A DNA stretch of 64,000 nucleotides from Macrobrachium rosenbergii (lineage: Eukaryota; Arthropoda; Malacostraca; Decapoda; Palaemonidae). The notes under the pieces are model-generated. The model was given only the letters and a program-made list of their open reading frames with translations. It did no database searches and had not been told where the DNA came from. Shown here piece after piece: positions 33,311-45,200 of this stretch. Both the position numbers and the translations under genes were made by a program. Every line of letters starts with the position of its first letter. Position 1 is the stretch's first letter. The DNA is taken from positions 4,861,498 through 4,925,497 of the forward strand of contig NC_089756.1 of assembly GCF_040412425.1 (NCBI RefSeq), written 5' to 3'.

Positions 33311-34114
33311 AGGAAGTTAGGAATAGATTTGTAGGCTGCAATGTAATTGCCATGCTTCTTTTTTTTGTTTAACACAGTGAGATTTAGCATTAAGGCAATA
33401 ATATTAGACATTTTGTTATTGAAACTTATTATACAATACACTTTTAACATTGATAGATAATTTCAAGTTACCAAAAGGGTAAATCGGGGTCTTTCTTGTT
33501 TATGAAAGATAGCTGCATTTGCCCCTCGATGTGGGACCACTTGACGTGGTGAGGGGGCTCTTGAACCCCAGGAATTTGGTCCCAGGTTTGATTCCAAGAG
33601 TCTCATATATTATTATATATTTCTTTGGACAAATTTTGTGGAATTTTCCACTTTTTGTAAAATAATATTGGACCTGATAAACAGGAAAAGATATCATAGC
33701 TTAGAATTGGTTTACAGTGTGTCCAAAGCTAAATAGTGGGAACTGTGGTAGAACCATCAACTGCCTGATAATGTTCAGACCTGAGAGATATCAGATTGAT
33801 AGCTCAAACACAGAACTGTTCTTTAGGGATGGACCATGGATTCCTGGGGGTCTGGTTCTGGGGATAGGACTCTCAGCATTTTATCCAGTTTGCCCATAAC
33901 ATGATTAGGGTGGGGATAATTGTATTCTTGTAATACTCTCAGTCCTAGCAAGCAGGTTTGGCTTACACTTGGGCTACTTTAATCATGTTGTACGATCCCC
34001 TGTGGGGTAGGGTAGGGACACAGATATTTGGGAGTTGGTTTTCACTTGTGCCATTGGCAAATGATATCTTTTTAAAGTTTTCAGGTTTAATTTTTTTCAT
34101 TTCCTCAAATCTTT

Positions 34115-34532
34115 ATGACAAGTAAAAATAAAGATTCGAGTACCCCTGGGCCTTTTGATGGTATTGTCTCAGCACAGTTGATAACTGCTGGAACCTCCTC
34201 CTCTGACAACTTTTGCTTAGTACCAAATGTTAAAAGTGTGCGAGTGCTTCATGTTATAGACATAACAGTCCATTGCTACTATGAAACTATTTTGACAGTT
34301 TTTCATCCCTTTGGAACCATAATTGAAATCTGGATGAATTTCCTAGAAATTGAATTAAAATGAGAAGCATGGGTTACTTTTGATAAATATGAAGACACCA
34401 TAAAGGCTAGTAGTTAATATCAATACTGTGCAAAAGGAGCTCTGACATATAAAGCACTTAAAAATTTAGATATATATGTACCATCTGAATGGGTTCAAGA
34501 TACCTGTCAGAAAACACAGGATAATGCCCCAT
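34115..34532 (+). pseudogene. LINE N2 ORF1, N-terminal part
   Basis: The start MTSKNKDSSTPGPFDGIVSA leads to a fold-like segment SVRVLHVIDITVHCYYETIL. After a stop at 34361 it continues, with a further stop, to NLDIYVPSEWVQDTCQKTQD. It stops at the CCAT target site of the LTR element and continues at 38251. Confidence 0.7.
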
Positions 34533-34580
34533 TATAGAGGGATGAATAAATTTGTTTTTATTTAGCATTTCCCAACGTTT

Positions 34581-34654
<74 letters not shown>

Positions 34655-35062
34655 ATTGTCGTTAGTGAGTGCTTGGTTGTTGGAAGAGGATGAGGTCGTT
34701 AGGTTGTTTACAGTGCTGTCTGTCTGTGCAAATGTCGAGGAGTTTTTTTCGGTTTTGGGAGAGTCTTGAGCTGAGTTCTGTGCAAGGCGGACATTGATGG
34801 TAGATTATTGTATGTTCCGTGAGTCGAGTGTTTTCTGTTGGATGTTATTGTTGTCTGTGCATGTGTCTCTTTCTTTTGCTGGTTTTTTTGTTTGGAAGTC
34901 TGTTTTCCGGGTTTGTTTGTGTAATTTTGTCTACTGTGTTGGCGACCGTGGACACCCTCAACCATCTCCCAGCAACCGAGGATCATAGTGAGTATTGTAT
35001 GTGGTTATATGTTCGTGTATCTGTGTTGTGTATTGTTTTTTGTGTTTTAAAATCCCGCCACA
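34533..35062 (+). repeat. 5' LTR of gag-only element
   Basis: This 530-bp LTR contains a 69-bp (GA)n tract at 34584-34652. It is otherwise nearly identical to 37759-38250, where the tract is only about 21 bp long. Confidence 0.88.
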
Positions 35063-35069
35063 TAAAATT

Positions 35070-35084
35070 TGGCGCCAACGTGGG
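35070..35084 (+). promoter_or_regulatory. Primer-binding site, tRNA-Lys-like
   Basis: The sequence TGGCGCCAACGTGGG lies 7 nt after the 5' LTR and resembles the complement of a tRNA-Lys 3' end, the usual minus-strand primer for many LTR elements. Confidence 0.6.
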
Positions 35085-35144
35085 CTGTTGTATAATAGCC
35101 GTTAGGATTGTTTGTGGTGGGTAGAGTGAGAGTAAGAGGTCAGG

Positions 35145-37018
35145 ATGAGTGAGATAGAGAAACTGAGAGAGGAACTCCGAGTGGCTAGGGAACTCCAGGG
35201 TAGGCTGGAGGAGGAGAATGGGAGGCTGAGGAGTGAGAATGAGGAGTTGAGGAGTCAGTTGGAGGAGATGGGGGGAATGCTAAGAAGTGCAAAAGAAGAA
35301 ATGAAAGGGGAGATGAAAGAGTCAGAAGAGAGAATGGAAGAGAGGGTGGATAAAAAGTTGGAGGGAATGATGAAAGGTGTGGAAGAAATGGTGAAAGGTA
35401 TGTTCAAGGGTGTTTTTGGAGAAGGGGCTGTTGGAGGCAGGTTCTCTGGAACGTGTGAAGGGGCAAGAGAGAAAGAAAAGGAGGAAGAAGTGAATGGAAG
35501 CTTGAGTGATGAAAGTGATGTGGAAATAGGAAGTAAGAAACGAGAGAATGAAAGGCAGGGTAAGGAAAAGGGGAATGAAAAGCAAGGGAAGGAACGGAGG
35601 GAAAGTAAGGATAAGTCAGGGGAAGAAAAAGGGAAGAAGGGAAAGGGAAAGGAAACTGGTAAGAAGGGTAAGGAAGTGGGAAAGGCAGGAAAGAAGGGAG
35701 AGGGTGAAGGCAGTAGTGATAGTGAGGTGGATGGAGGTGAGTGGATAAAAGTGGATAAAAAGAGGGGGAAGAAGAGTGTAATGAGTAAGATGAATGTAAG
35801 TGCAGAAGTGGACTCTTTGTATTCGGAAGAGGGTATGAAAGGACAGAGTGAAAGTAGCGAAAGTGAGAAAGAAGTGAGAAAGAAGTGAGAAAGGCTATGT
35901 ATGTGAGGGAGGTACCCCGGTGTGAAAAGTATAATGAGTATGGAAGTAGGGATGTGCATGATTTCTTTAGGGAGTATGAAAGGTTTTGTCAGGATAAGTA
36001 TGGGGAAAGTAAGAGAGTGTGGGCCCGAGAATTAGGAGAATATTTGACTGGTTTTTTGCTTGATATGTATAGGGTTATTATGAGTGTGGGGGATGTTGAG
36101 TATGACAAGGTGAAAGCTAGACTAGTTGAGCAAGCGAGGCGTATGAAAGCGAGTGTTAAGTATAAGAGGAAGAATGAATTTGATGAGGCAAGAATGAAAG
36201 CTGGGGAAACCTTGTCACTGTATGCTTGTAGGCTGGAGACGTTGGCAAGGAAGAAGTTTGGGGATGATGGGATAGATGAATGTAAGGAGTTAGTACGGAA
36301 GTTGTTAGGGACAGTGCCAGATGGAGTTAGAGAATTTGTGAACTTGAAGTGGAAGGAGAAGAAAAGATGGACGAATGAAAGGTTGACTTGGGGAGAAATT
36401 TTGGAAATTGTAGAAGATTATGAGCTTGACAGGGTTATAAAAGAGAGCAGAAGTGTAAGTGTAAGGGCTGGGGTAGATGAGAGAGTACCAGAGTTCGAAG
36501 CTATAGGGATGCAGTGTTGAGGGGCCCAATGAGAATGGCCGATAGTGTAATAGATAGGAGTGTAAGAGCAAGTAATGTGGAGGTGCCAGGGAGGATGAAT
36601 GGTGGGTTTGTAAGGGAACAACGGGTTGGATGGGTTAGGGATAGTAGTGTACAAAGGGGAAGGTCGTTGAGTGGAAGTCGAGCAAAGTGTTTTAGATGTG
36701 GAAAGGAAGGACATACAAAGAATGAGTGTAGGTGGGCTTTGGGAGCGTGTTTGGTGTGGGCAACCGGGACATTTGGTAAGGGAGTGTACGAAAGATAGGG
36801 GGGTTAAATGCTACAGGTGCGGACAGGTGGGTCATATTGCTAATGGTTGTAGGGGTACCCGAGTGAATGTAATATGTGGCAACTGTGGTAAGAATGGGCA
36901 TTATGCGAGAATGTGTTCAGAACCGAGAGCGAAGTGTGTCGAATGTGGAATGGAAGGGCATGTATCAAGTGTATGTAGACGAAAGAGGGTGACTGTGACA
37001 GCGAATTCGGGAAACTGA
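35145..37018 (+). pseudogene. Gag with coiled coil and five zinc knuckles
   Basis: The start at 35145 gives MSEIEKLREELRVARELQGR, a heptad-rich coiled coil (about residues 1-75), then a long Lys/Glu/Gly-rich segment (to 35888). A frameshift leads into a gag capsid-like domain (35885-36520; VHDFFREYERFCQDKYG). Five CCHC knuckles follow: CFRCGKEGHTKNEC, a second with a 1-nt deletion near 36758 (..GQPGHLVREC), CYRCGQVGHIANGC, CGNCGKNGHYARMC and CVECGMEGHVSSVC. Two or three knuckles are usual; five is high. The product would package RNA in cytoplasmic particles. Frameshifts near 35880, 36515 and 36758 disable this copy. Confidence 0.75.
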
Positions 37019-37020
37019 GT

Positions 37021-37653
37021 GTGAAGGGGGTTCAAATGGGTGGATCCTCCAGGATGCAAGCGGTGCATGTGATGCATGTACGTGAGGGGTTGTTGCATGA
37101 GGGAGGCTTTGCTGGAAAGACTGACGAGTGCATGAAGCAATTTGTTTTGATAGAGTATGGTAGAAAACGTAAGAAAGGGAAGAACGTAAGTGAACGGAAT
37201 GGTCGTAAGTTGTGTGATAGGGGTGTGAGTGCCAAAGTGAAAATGAGTGATAAAGCGTGTAATATGGATGAATGGGATGGTATGAATAGAATGTATAGCA
37301 TATGCGGGTTTGATATAACTGAGTTGACTGAACGTGTAGGGGTTAGTGAACGGTTGGCGGTGAGCGAAAGTGTAAGAATAAGAGAGCGTAGCAGTAATAT
37401 ACGAGTGATTGAAAGCATGAATGAATCGTTGCAAGAATTGGAAAGGTCAATGAGCGAATGGGCTGGGTTAGTTGAAGAATTGGGGGAGGTATTTGGGAAC
37501 AAGTTAGAGGGTATAGATGAGATTGTGGATGAAATTGAGAGTGGTAATAGTGAAGAAGAAAGCGTGAATCTGAGAGAGAATGGAGGAGAAGATGTGAGTT
37601 TGAATGTTGCTAGAAGAGAGAGTGATTCTGAGAGAATGATTGCGTGCCCATGA
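37021..37653 (+). pseudogene. Acidic ORF of unknown function after the knuckles
   Basis: A 210-codon reading with no stop begins right after the gag stop. It has a basic N-terminal part (YGRKRKKGKN) and an acidic, helical C-terminal half (SLQELERSMSEWAGLVEEL). No protease or RT motif is seen. Immediately after its stop, TRSRGPASEHPWVLREGD resembles the tail end of a pol polyprotein, so it may be what remains of pol after deletion. I do not recognise the family. Confidence 0.4.
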
Positions 37654-37744
37654 ACGCGATCTAGAGGACCTGCTAGTGAGCATCCATGGGTGTTGCGTGA
37701 AGGCGATTTGAAAGAGGTGTGAAAGGTGTTGGTTGGGAAATGCT

Positions 37745-37757
37745 AAAAGGGGGAGAA
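37745..37757 (+). promoter_or_regulatory. Polypurine tract before the 3' LTR
   Basis: The run 'aaaagggggagaa' ends just before the 3' LTR at 37759, the expected plus-strand priming site. Confidence 0.65.
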
Positions 37758-37758
37758 A

Positions 37759-38250
37759 TATAGAGGGATGAATAAATTTGTTTTTATTTAGCATTTCCCA
37801 ACGTTTTGTGAGAGAGAGAGAGAGAGAGAGTGTAATTGTCGTTAGTGAGTGCTTCGGTTGTTGGAAGAGGGATGAGGTTGTTAGGTTGTTTACGGTGCTG
37901 TCTGTCTGTGCAAATGTCGAGGGAGTTTTTTTTCGGTTTTGGGAGAGTCTTGAGCTGAGTTCTGTGCAAGGCGGACATTGATGGTTGATTATTGTATGTT
38001 CCGTGAGTCGAGTGTTTTGTGTTGGATGTTTTGTTGTCTGTGCATGTGTCTCTTTCTTTTTGCTGGTTTTTTTTTTGGTTGGAAGTCTGTTTTCCGGGTT
38101 TGTTTGTGTAATTTTGTCTACTGTGTTGGCGACCGTGGACACCCTCAACCATCTCCCAGCAACCGAGGATCATAGTGAGTATTGTATGTGGTTATATGTT
38201 CGGTGTATCTGTGTTGTGTATTGTTTTTTGTGTTTTAAAATCCCGCCACA
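37759..38250 (+). repeat. 3' LTR of gag-only element
   Basis: This 492-bp partner of the 5' LTR has the same ends and is followed by CCAT. The shorter (GA)n tract (37810-37830) accounts for most of the length difference. Confidence 0.88.
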
Positions 38251-38770
38251 CCATCCAGAACTCCCAAACCTCCTATGTGCTAGTTGCTACAGCTAAGGAG
38301 GAAAACTACAATTATTACATGTTCTGCAAGTACCCCCAGAAGAAGGTGGGGAGAATAAAGAGTGGAGATATATCTATGTTTGGAAAAGGTACAGTGCTCA
38401 TACATGCTAAATCAAAAACACAAGCTCAAATGCTATCTGTAATGAATCCTTCTGGGCATGATATGATTAAAGAAATCAGACCCCACCTGAATTTTAGTTA
38501 TGGCAGAGGTGTCATTTTTGACAAAGATTTATATGAGTTCATGGAAAGTGAAATCTGTGAAATGAGCCGATCAGCAGTATGGAAAGTGAAAAAGACATCC
38601 ATTGCCAATATGATAATTTTGAACTTTGAAGACCCTAACCTGCCATCCCATGTAAACTTTGAAAATGAAAGAGTGCGAGTAAGATCCTTCCTCCCGAAAC
38701 CTATCCAATGCTTTAACTGTTTCAAGTTTGGTCATTCATCAAGAGTGTGTGAAAATGCAAAAGTTTGTAT
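38251..38770 (+). pseudogene. LINE N2 ORF1, C-terminal part
   Basis: The reading resumes after the LTR element with SYVLVATAKEENYNYYMFCK, continues through HLNFSYGRGVIFDKDLYEF, and reaches a zinc knuckle CFNCFKFGHSSRVC. It is cut at a TA by the next MITE. The section matches the ORF1 architecture of N1 and is nearly free of stops. Confidence 0.75.
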
Positions 38771-38771
38771 A

Positions 38772-39135
38772 CAGTGGGCCCCCATTTTTACGTGGGAATA
38801 GGTTCCAGAACCTATTGCAGAAATGCAAAAATCCCTTCTAAAAATGCTTATAACTGGCTTATAACTGCCAAATACCATGTACCTCTTAAACTAAAATGCT
38901 TATAACTGCCTATTTTAACATTTCATTGCTTAATTTGATAGTTCAAACAAAAATATACCTTAAATTATCATACTAAAACAATTTAATATTTAAAAAAAAA
39001 AATACACCCAAAACCATCATCCCAAAACACCCAAAGTAACCCATACATTACAGTACTCTCCTACTACTGTTAATCTTAAGTAGGCTATATACACTCCTAA
39101 AATGCTTATAACTGCCCTTTTAACTGTGGCATTTC
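38772..39135. mobile_element. Tigger-like MITE, right end unclear
   Basis: The left end reads CAGTGGGCCCCCATTTTTAC after TA (38770-38771), with internal 'atgcttataactgcc' phrases as in the other MITEs. No matching right terminal repeat is seen before LINE sequence resumes near 39140, so it is truncated or rearranged there. Confidence 0.55.
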
Positions 39136-39139
39136 TGTG

Positions 39140-40480
39140 GGGGTATTTCTGGCATACTTTAAAAGAATGGGAAAGTGATCACTGCTATTTAAAAATTCTT
39201 TTACTGACCAAATAAAATCTAAACCTACTGCAGAGGAGCAAATACTCAGATCAATAGCAGAGTAAGAATTAAAATATATATTATGTTAAGTCATAGTACT
39301 ATCAATTAAAAGCACAATATTATTATTATATTAATGATGTCTTCTATAAATTTGCTTCATTATCTTAAGTATGTGGGCAGTTGATAAATTAGTGATTGGA
39401 TGTAAGCATTTGAGAAGTTAGATCTAGGAGGCATGTAGATGGAACACACAGTAATTCGCTTGTCTAATATGATCTTAAGAACAACAGCCTGTAAGTTTGT
39501 ACTGAGGGCTACAGGCGAGCATTCCAGTGATTTGCTCACAACAATAGCAGCTCCTCCATGTGTTCGATCACCCACTGGAGGGGTAGAGGTGAAGATCTCA
39601 TAATTAAGTCTAGGATTGAACTACTATGGGCCTAACTGAGCCTCCTGCAAGCAAATTACACCAGGATTATCTTTTCTCAAAAGGACCTTGAGATTTTCAG
39701 CATGAGAATGCAATCCTTTACAGTTCCACTGTAGGATGTTGAGAGTCATTATGAATTAGATTTGAAAGCCTTTCTTTTTTCCTCTTTGGGTGGCCTGGAA
39801 ATAGATGGCTTTGTATGACTACCCTTGCGATCTTTATTTCTCCTAGTTTGATTTTCTTTAAGAGGATGATGAATATCTGCAGTTGTAATTTAAGCCATCT
39901 CTTTACCTTGGTTTTTAGGTTCCATTGAAGTACTTGCTTCACTTGAGCTAAGCACACTACAGCTGTTATATGTTGAAGCAAATTTATTTGGAGTAGAAGG
40001 GCGAGAACCTGAAGGAGTCCTTCCTCTCTTGGGGTTTCTTATTTGTTCCGACTCCATTAGATCAGGCAGAGACTTTGCCTGTGGTAGATTTACTACTTTA
40101 AAAGTAGGAGTAATGGAAGAGATGATGGGAAAGCATTACCATCTGGAGGAGACTCATTTCCAACCACAGGCAGCTTGCCTGCTTTGGTTGAATGTGTTCT
40201 TGCCTTCAGTGACTGAGCACCTGACCCAGATACCTGGGCCTCTACCACAGGGGTTGATACACCTACTGCAGGAGAAGGTGGCCCCACTGGTCCCCTTGTG
40301 GTAGTATGGGGTAACGGGTTTAGAGCTCTTGCATAGCTCTTTGATTGGCCCAACTGTTGTTAGGCACATCCAATACTTATTTGTTCAACATTAGTTATTT
40401 ACTGCTGACTGTTCATATTTATATGCTTCACAATTTTTATCATTAGCCTTATGGTTGAGCTGACAGTTACTACACATCAT
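39140..40480 (-). pseudogene. I/Nimb-type LINE fragment N3 (ORF1 end and endonuclease)
   Basis: On the minus strand, an ORF1 tail (40480 down to about 39770) includes a knuckle-like NCQLNHKANDKNC and a Pro/Thr/Ser-rich segment. ORF2 begins near 39745 with LQWNCKGLHSHAENLKVLL, then ICLQEAQLGP, DRTHGGAAIVVS (near 39575) and IYMPPRSNFS. After a small deletion it gives AIDLSICSSAVGLDFIW and SDHFPI, the end of an APE-type endonuclease. RT is absent; it ends at the MITE near 39135. Confidence 0.72.
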
Positions 40481-40594
40481 TCACTTGTCCGCGGGGGGCA
40501 ATTTCACTTATTTGAGGATTTTTCTTTTGGCGGTATCTCTAAAATTATCACCAATTCGTTTTTTTTCGTATTCACTAATTACTGTATTTTTTTA

Positions 40595-40609
40595 TTAAAA
40601 TATATGTAT

Positions 40610-40648
<39 letters not shown>

Positions 40649-40756
40649 TGTGTTTTTATATCCAAGTCTAAGCACAGTATAAATGGATGCTATAAGTGAA
40701 AAAGTGTTTCATTGATATTTTGCTGTTTTCTTTAAATTAAAGTAATATGTATACTG

Positions 40757-40792
<36 letters not shown>

Positions 40793-40797
40793 TGTGG
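40595..40797 (+). repeat. GA-rich tandem repeat, left of DIRS-C
   Basis: GA runs at 40613-40646 and 40760-40789 separate a unit containing 'ccaagtctaagcacagtata' and 'cattgatattttgctgtttt'. The same unit resumes at 49128 after DIRS-C, so the element split an existing repeat. Confidence 0.75.
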
Positions 40798-41100
40798 TTT
40801 CTGAGCTCGTCCCTGTGTCAGCCGGTGAAATACCCATCAAGCACGAATTTCTAGGTATAGATATTGCTAAATATACCAGAGAAAAAAGCTGTCAGGAATG
40901 CTGGGGTTACTACCCCCAGATCGAACATCTATTATGAAATAGACGTCGGTATAGATAAGGGTGAGTGATTGTTGTCACTGCCACAGGACTGCACTCTGTA
41001 GACATCCCAATGACAAAAAACCCTGGAACGTGAGGAGCCGATCTAACGCCGCACTCACCTGCCCGCCAACCGGCGACCCCAGCGCCATCTGTACTCATTC
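40798..41100 (+). repeat. Left inverted terminal repeat of DIRS-C
   Basis: The sequence is complementary to 48795-49100: 'gagtgattgttgtcactgcc', 'ggactgcactctgtagacat' and 'ccatctgtactcattccat' all recur inverted in the right end. The outermost bases are 'tttctgagctcgtccctgtg'. Confidence 0.85.
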
Positions 41101-42240
41101 CATTCTAGCACGTTTTTTCCTTTAAGAAGGCTTTTTCTTGTGCTGGTTTTTTTGCCATATTTACTTGGATTAACCATGTCTTCAAGCAGTTTCACCGTTA
41201 TGAAGTTAAGTACCATCTTCTTGTGGGGTTTTATTATCAGTGAGGCTGTTATTGGCCCGTAAGTTAATATTTACAGGGTCATATATCCGGTGCTCCCATG
41301 CGTTCGCGCCTCCGCCATGATGACCTTGAGGTACACCCTTGCAGCTTGTTTCTGCAGGGGTTTCTCTCGGTCAACAATTTTATTCATGTTTCATAATTCC
41401 CCTTCAAGAAGTTCCTTTTTGGAGGCATTTATCTATGTCGGGCGGGACCTGGTACCTTGATTAGCGTTTTTCCTCACGGAGGCTTCCTCCCCTTATTTTG
41501 GTTCTTACAATTAATTCATAGCTTATACCAGGCTCTCGCGGGAGTAGATTCCTCCAAGGTGGTGCTTGCTTTTTGTCAGTTTCTCTGATTTGTAGTGTAG
41601 TGGATGACATGGATAATTTTGGATTTATTAGGGTCCGGGCTTGGCGTCAGGAGCAACCAGTTGGCTGCCCACCTCCTGTTCGCCTTGCTCTGTTAGGCTA
41701 TACGCTAGCAAAAGTTCTTATATTTTTGTATATTTGATTATATTACGTGTATTTATGTTGTTATTGGTTAACTTTAGCAGTACTTATCAGAAATTGGGGA
41801 TCCTAGCCTAGCCCTCTCGCTCCAATCGGTGGGTTAGGCTATTCAGGTTAGGCTTTGGCATTGTCTTAGCTCCCATCTCTCCCAACTATGTCGCTGAGCG
41901 GGGGGAGGAGGGGTGGGCTGGTCGAGGGAGTTCCTGTTTGTTGTTCCATCCGCCTTACCGCTGTTTGTTTTGGGTTTGCTAGGGCATCTGAAGCCCCCAT
42001 CCCCCCTCCCTCTAATGAGGGAGAGAGGAAAATAAAAGGGGGATCTTCTTTATGCATTGCCCTTCTGCCCTATGTGTCGGTTGTTGGTTGGACTGCTTCT
42101 GCATGGGAATTTCTCTCCCTTCCACCCCTCTTCCTCTCCTCTCTCCTCCCTTTTACTGTCTGGGCTGTGCCTTCAGAGGAGGGGTGAGAGTTTGGCGTTG
42201 CTTTAGACTAGTGCTATTATCCTGACCTAACCTAGTACTT
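41101..42240 (+). other. DIRS-C 5' leader
   Basis: This G/C-richer leader contains short ORFs only. One at 41178 begins MSSSSFTVMKLSTIFLW and stops after about 32 codons; I do not consider it a gene. No promoter motif can be fixed by eye. Confidence 0.5.
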
Positions 42241-45200
42241 TTGGTGAGTGTCATGAGTCTCCCTGCGTGTGGGAAGTCAATACGCCTGTTTCGGGCGCCC
42301 GTGGGGAGTTACAGTCAGTGTCTGGGGTGTCCCCGTCCACTTGAACATAACTCCCTGATTCCACCTTCTAAGTACTGCCTCCTGACTTTGCTAGTGGTGT
42401 GTCATCTCCCCTGCGTGTGGGACGCCGGTCTCTTCGATCGTCACCCCGCTGGGACTAGTCCGGTTCCCAGTTGAGAGTCATCCACCCTCCTGGCCTCCGT
42501 TCTAGTGTCACCCACTCGGCTAGTGTTTCGTTGGTTCGCTCTCCTCCGGGTCGGGCTGAACTCCGATCACCAGTGTTTAAACACTTCCTAGCTGGTTCTG
42601 CTCCGCCCCCGGTCCTCCCGTTGCCTTCTTACCTGTTACCACCCGGTGGTTTTGGTTTTCAGTAGGTTGGCCTGAGTCACACCTAGTTCTCTAACTGTAT
42701 GATAACTGGGGTAATGATTTACCCCGCCCCTTCCGCTGTAACCAAGTGGTGGAGGCACGGGATCTCGGAGGGGTCCACACCGAACACACGACCAGCAGTG
42801 TACTGCTATCCTATGTTGTTAACCATTTACTTACTACCGGACTCGCAGCAATAATTATATATTTAATTTGATTTTACAATTAAGAGTTGCATGATCCTAG
42901 GTTAAGGTCCTACTCCATCGAATGTCTCTCCGGTGCTCCTTAATTTAGTGTGTCATGTTTTGCTCTAATTTATCGTCCCGCCGAATGCTCCGCAGGTCCG
43001 TATAAATTAATTAGCATGCTCCATTACCTGCTAAATAGTTTAAGGTCCCTATCTCCGCCGGGTCTGCTCCGGCGCGCTTTAAATTAGTATGTTCATATAC
43101 CGTCTACCACTTACAGACAGGTACGCTGTCAGGAGCCCGGTGCACTGCAGTGCTGCACCAGCCCTATGGGCATGTTGTCTGCCGCTCCCATTCGGGCTGT
43201 GCAGTCCGGATAGACGACCTGATCGTGGGCACCCGGACGGTTGTGAGGTTTGCTTTGCTCTTTACGAGCTTATCCAGGACGAGTCGGTAAGCCTATAGTT
43301 ACTGCCTTTAGTTTACCTGGTTGCCTTGCTTGTTTTAGTGTTATGTTCCTGATATATTGCTTATATATCTCTTCACTGAGCGCTGTCCGGTTTAGTAAGT
43401 CCCTGTTTTCTTCCAGGCCGACCAAACTTCCCGCAGCGATGCCTTGGGTTCCTTAGGCCTGGGTGGCTGGTTTTGGAAGGAATGTCCTGTCGGGAAGCCA
43501 TATGTTCTGGATGAGAACATCCGAACCTCCTTTTACCCCGCGCGCCGGATCTCAGCGGCTGTTCCATCAGAAGTCGCCGCTCCTCTCATCGAACAGATCC
43601 AGGTAGAAACCAGCCTCCCAGGACGAAAATTTGTACGTGGCGGTGTCGGAGGAAGTGGCGGCCATAAACCTTGACCTGGAGCCGATGAATACAGAACAGG
43701 ACCAGGAGGTAGGTAGGGAGGTAAGTGAGGCAGTGGGGCAGGCTTCCTTTTTGATTCCCTTCATCCACCGCATCTTCATTTCAGGGTTTCCAAAAGTCTT
43801 CTTACTTGGAGGACAGGTCAAGATCAGCTGTCCCCAAGTTGAAGAAGACTTGAAGGAGAAGGGCTATAAGTCCGCAACCTCCCGCAGCAACCCCTTTCCT
43901 CAGGTGAAGCCACAGGCTACTAGTCCGTGGCTTCCACAAGCAAGGCCACTCCTCTGCTAAGGGAGCGAGTTCGAGGGCAGCTAAGGCTAGCCCCTCCTCG
44001 CCAACCTGCCTTTGATCCAGAGGAGTTTGCTGATATACTTCTGCAGAAGTTTACCTCGAGGTAGATGCTAAGCTGATAAGCTTACGGAGAGGTTGCAGAG
44101 CCAGGAGAGTATGCTCTCCGGGTTCATGCGCCCGGGGGTCATCACTGTCCCACCCCATTCCGGATGCCTCCACTCCTCCTCCCTTTGACAAGGGAAATCC
44201 TTGGCGGTTGGCCCTTCATGCTCCCCGGCATGAAGATACCCTAACGATCGAGGGTTTAGGCACGTGCAGACTTCAGGAGTTGGAATTCTTCCCTCCTGAC
44301 CTGCTGCCCCTACCCAGGCTACGCCAGGTTGACGGAGGAAGCTTAGGTGAGACGGATAAGGTCCCTAAGGAGACAGTCATCTTCCCAAGGGACCAGGCGC
44401 AGTCTGCATTGCTGCGCACTTTCTTAATGAGTGGGAGACGGAGAAATACGGTTGACCCCTTCAAAGGGAACTTCACGATGTTCTCGTTTGATAGAGTCCC
44501 AACCCCTTGCATGACTAAGGTGGCTCTTGCAACTGCCCAGGCATGCACGGAAGGTAAGCCGTCGCCTCAGCTCCGGGAGACTGATCCCACCTCACTGATC
44601 TTCCCCGGAGACGATGATTTCTGGAAGGATGCCCCGCCACTTTTACGGCGGGTAAGCTGGACCCAGATTGTGCATCCACCTTATTCAGTGAGCAGTTTCC
44701 CAAACTCCCGAAGCCCTCCTGAAAGCAGAGTTTGAGACTAGGTGTCGGCTGAGCTGATCACTGAACTCCCTGTGCCTGGCGGAATCCACCTCAGTGATGT
44801 ACTGAGGAGCCACTCTTCCAGGTCCTGACGAAATCTCTGTTAGCAGGATTTCAGGTGGACCTGTTTGACTTCATGGTGGCACGATGAACTGCTGCAAATA
44901 CACTCTTCGACGCTTACCACCAAAGACATGAGCCTAACAAGCTCATGAAAAGCTCCTTCTGGGGGCTAATATCTTCCCCTGAAGGAGAAGTCAACAATGT
45001 CCTGGCTGAGGCAACCAGGGCTAACCAGAGTCTGCGCTCCCCGCTGGGGTATCCCTGCTTTCAAAAGGAAAGCCCCCGAGTCCGCCGGGCCCCAAAACAG
45101 GCCTGGTAAGAGATACAGGAAGCACAGAAGACAACACCAACAGGCCGTTGTCCAGGCTGTACCTGTCTCGCCAGTTGGCCAGCCTTCTACCTCGAAGGCC

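Larger units (their letters stand above)
34533..38250 (+). mobile_element. Gag-only LTR retrotransposon (Ty3/gypsy-like, non-autonomous)
   Basis: The LTRs at 34533-35062 and 37759-38250 start TATAGAGGGATG and end CCCGCCACA. CCAT flanks both sides (34529-34532 and 38251-38254). A tRNA-Lys-like primer-binding site follows the 5' LTR, and a polypurine tract precedes the 3' LTR. Between them are a gag-like coding region with zinc knuckles and a short acidic ORF; protease, RT, RNase H and the integrase core are absent. A pol-tail-like reading (RTRSRGPASEHPWVLREGD) near 37655-37715 suggests pol was deleted. The internal + strand is very purine-rich. Confidence 0.82.
33518..38770 (+). mobile_element. 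I/Nimb-type LINE, copy N2, split by an LTR element
   Basis: The 5' UTR (33518-34114) matches N1's 21580-22150 and begins with 'cccctcgatgtgggaccact'. ORF1 starts at 34115, is interrupted by the gag-only LTR element (34533-38250, CCAT target duplication), resumes at 38251, and ends at a MITE at 38772. No ORF2 from this copy is present in the + orientation. Confidence 0.75.

Noticed and set aside
35255..35959. Long minus-strand open reading opposite the gag coiled coil
   Set aside because: It is the antisense of a purine-rich, Lys/Glu coding strand; Ser/Pro/Phe-rich shadows like this are expected and show no domain.
37504..38148. 214-codon minus-strand reading over the 3' LTR
   Set aside because: It lies antisense to the LTR and pol-tail, repeats in part opposite the 5' LTR, and has no recognisable motif.
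41178..41275. Short ORF with a signal-peptide-like start in the DIRS-C leader
   Set aside because: About 32 codons, not followed by a conserved domain and inside an element leader; chance is the simplest explanation.
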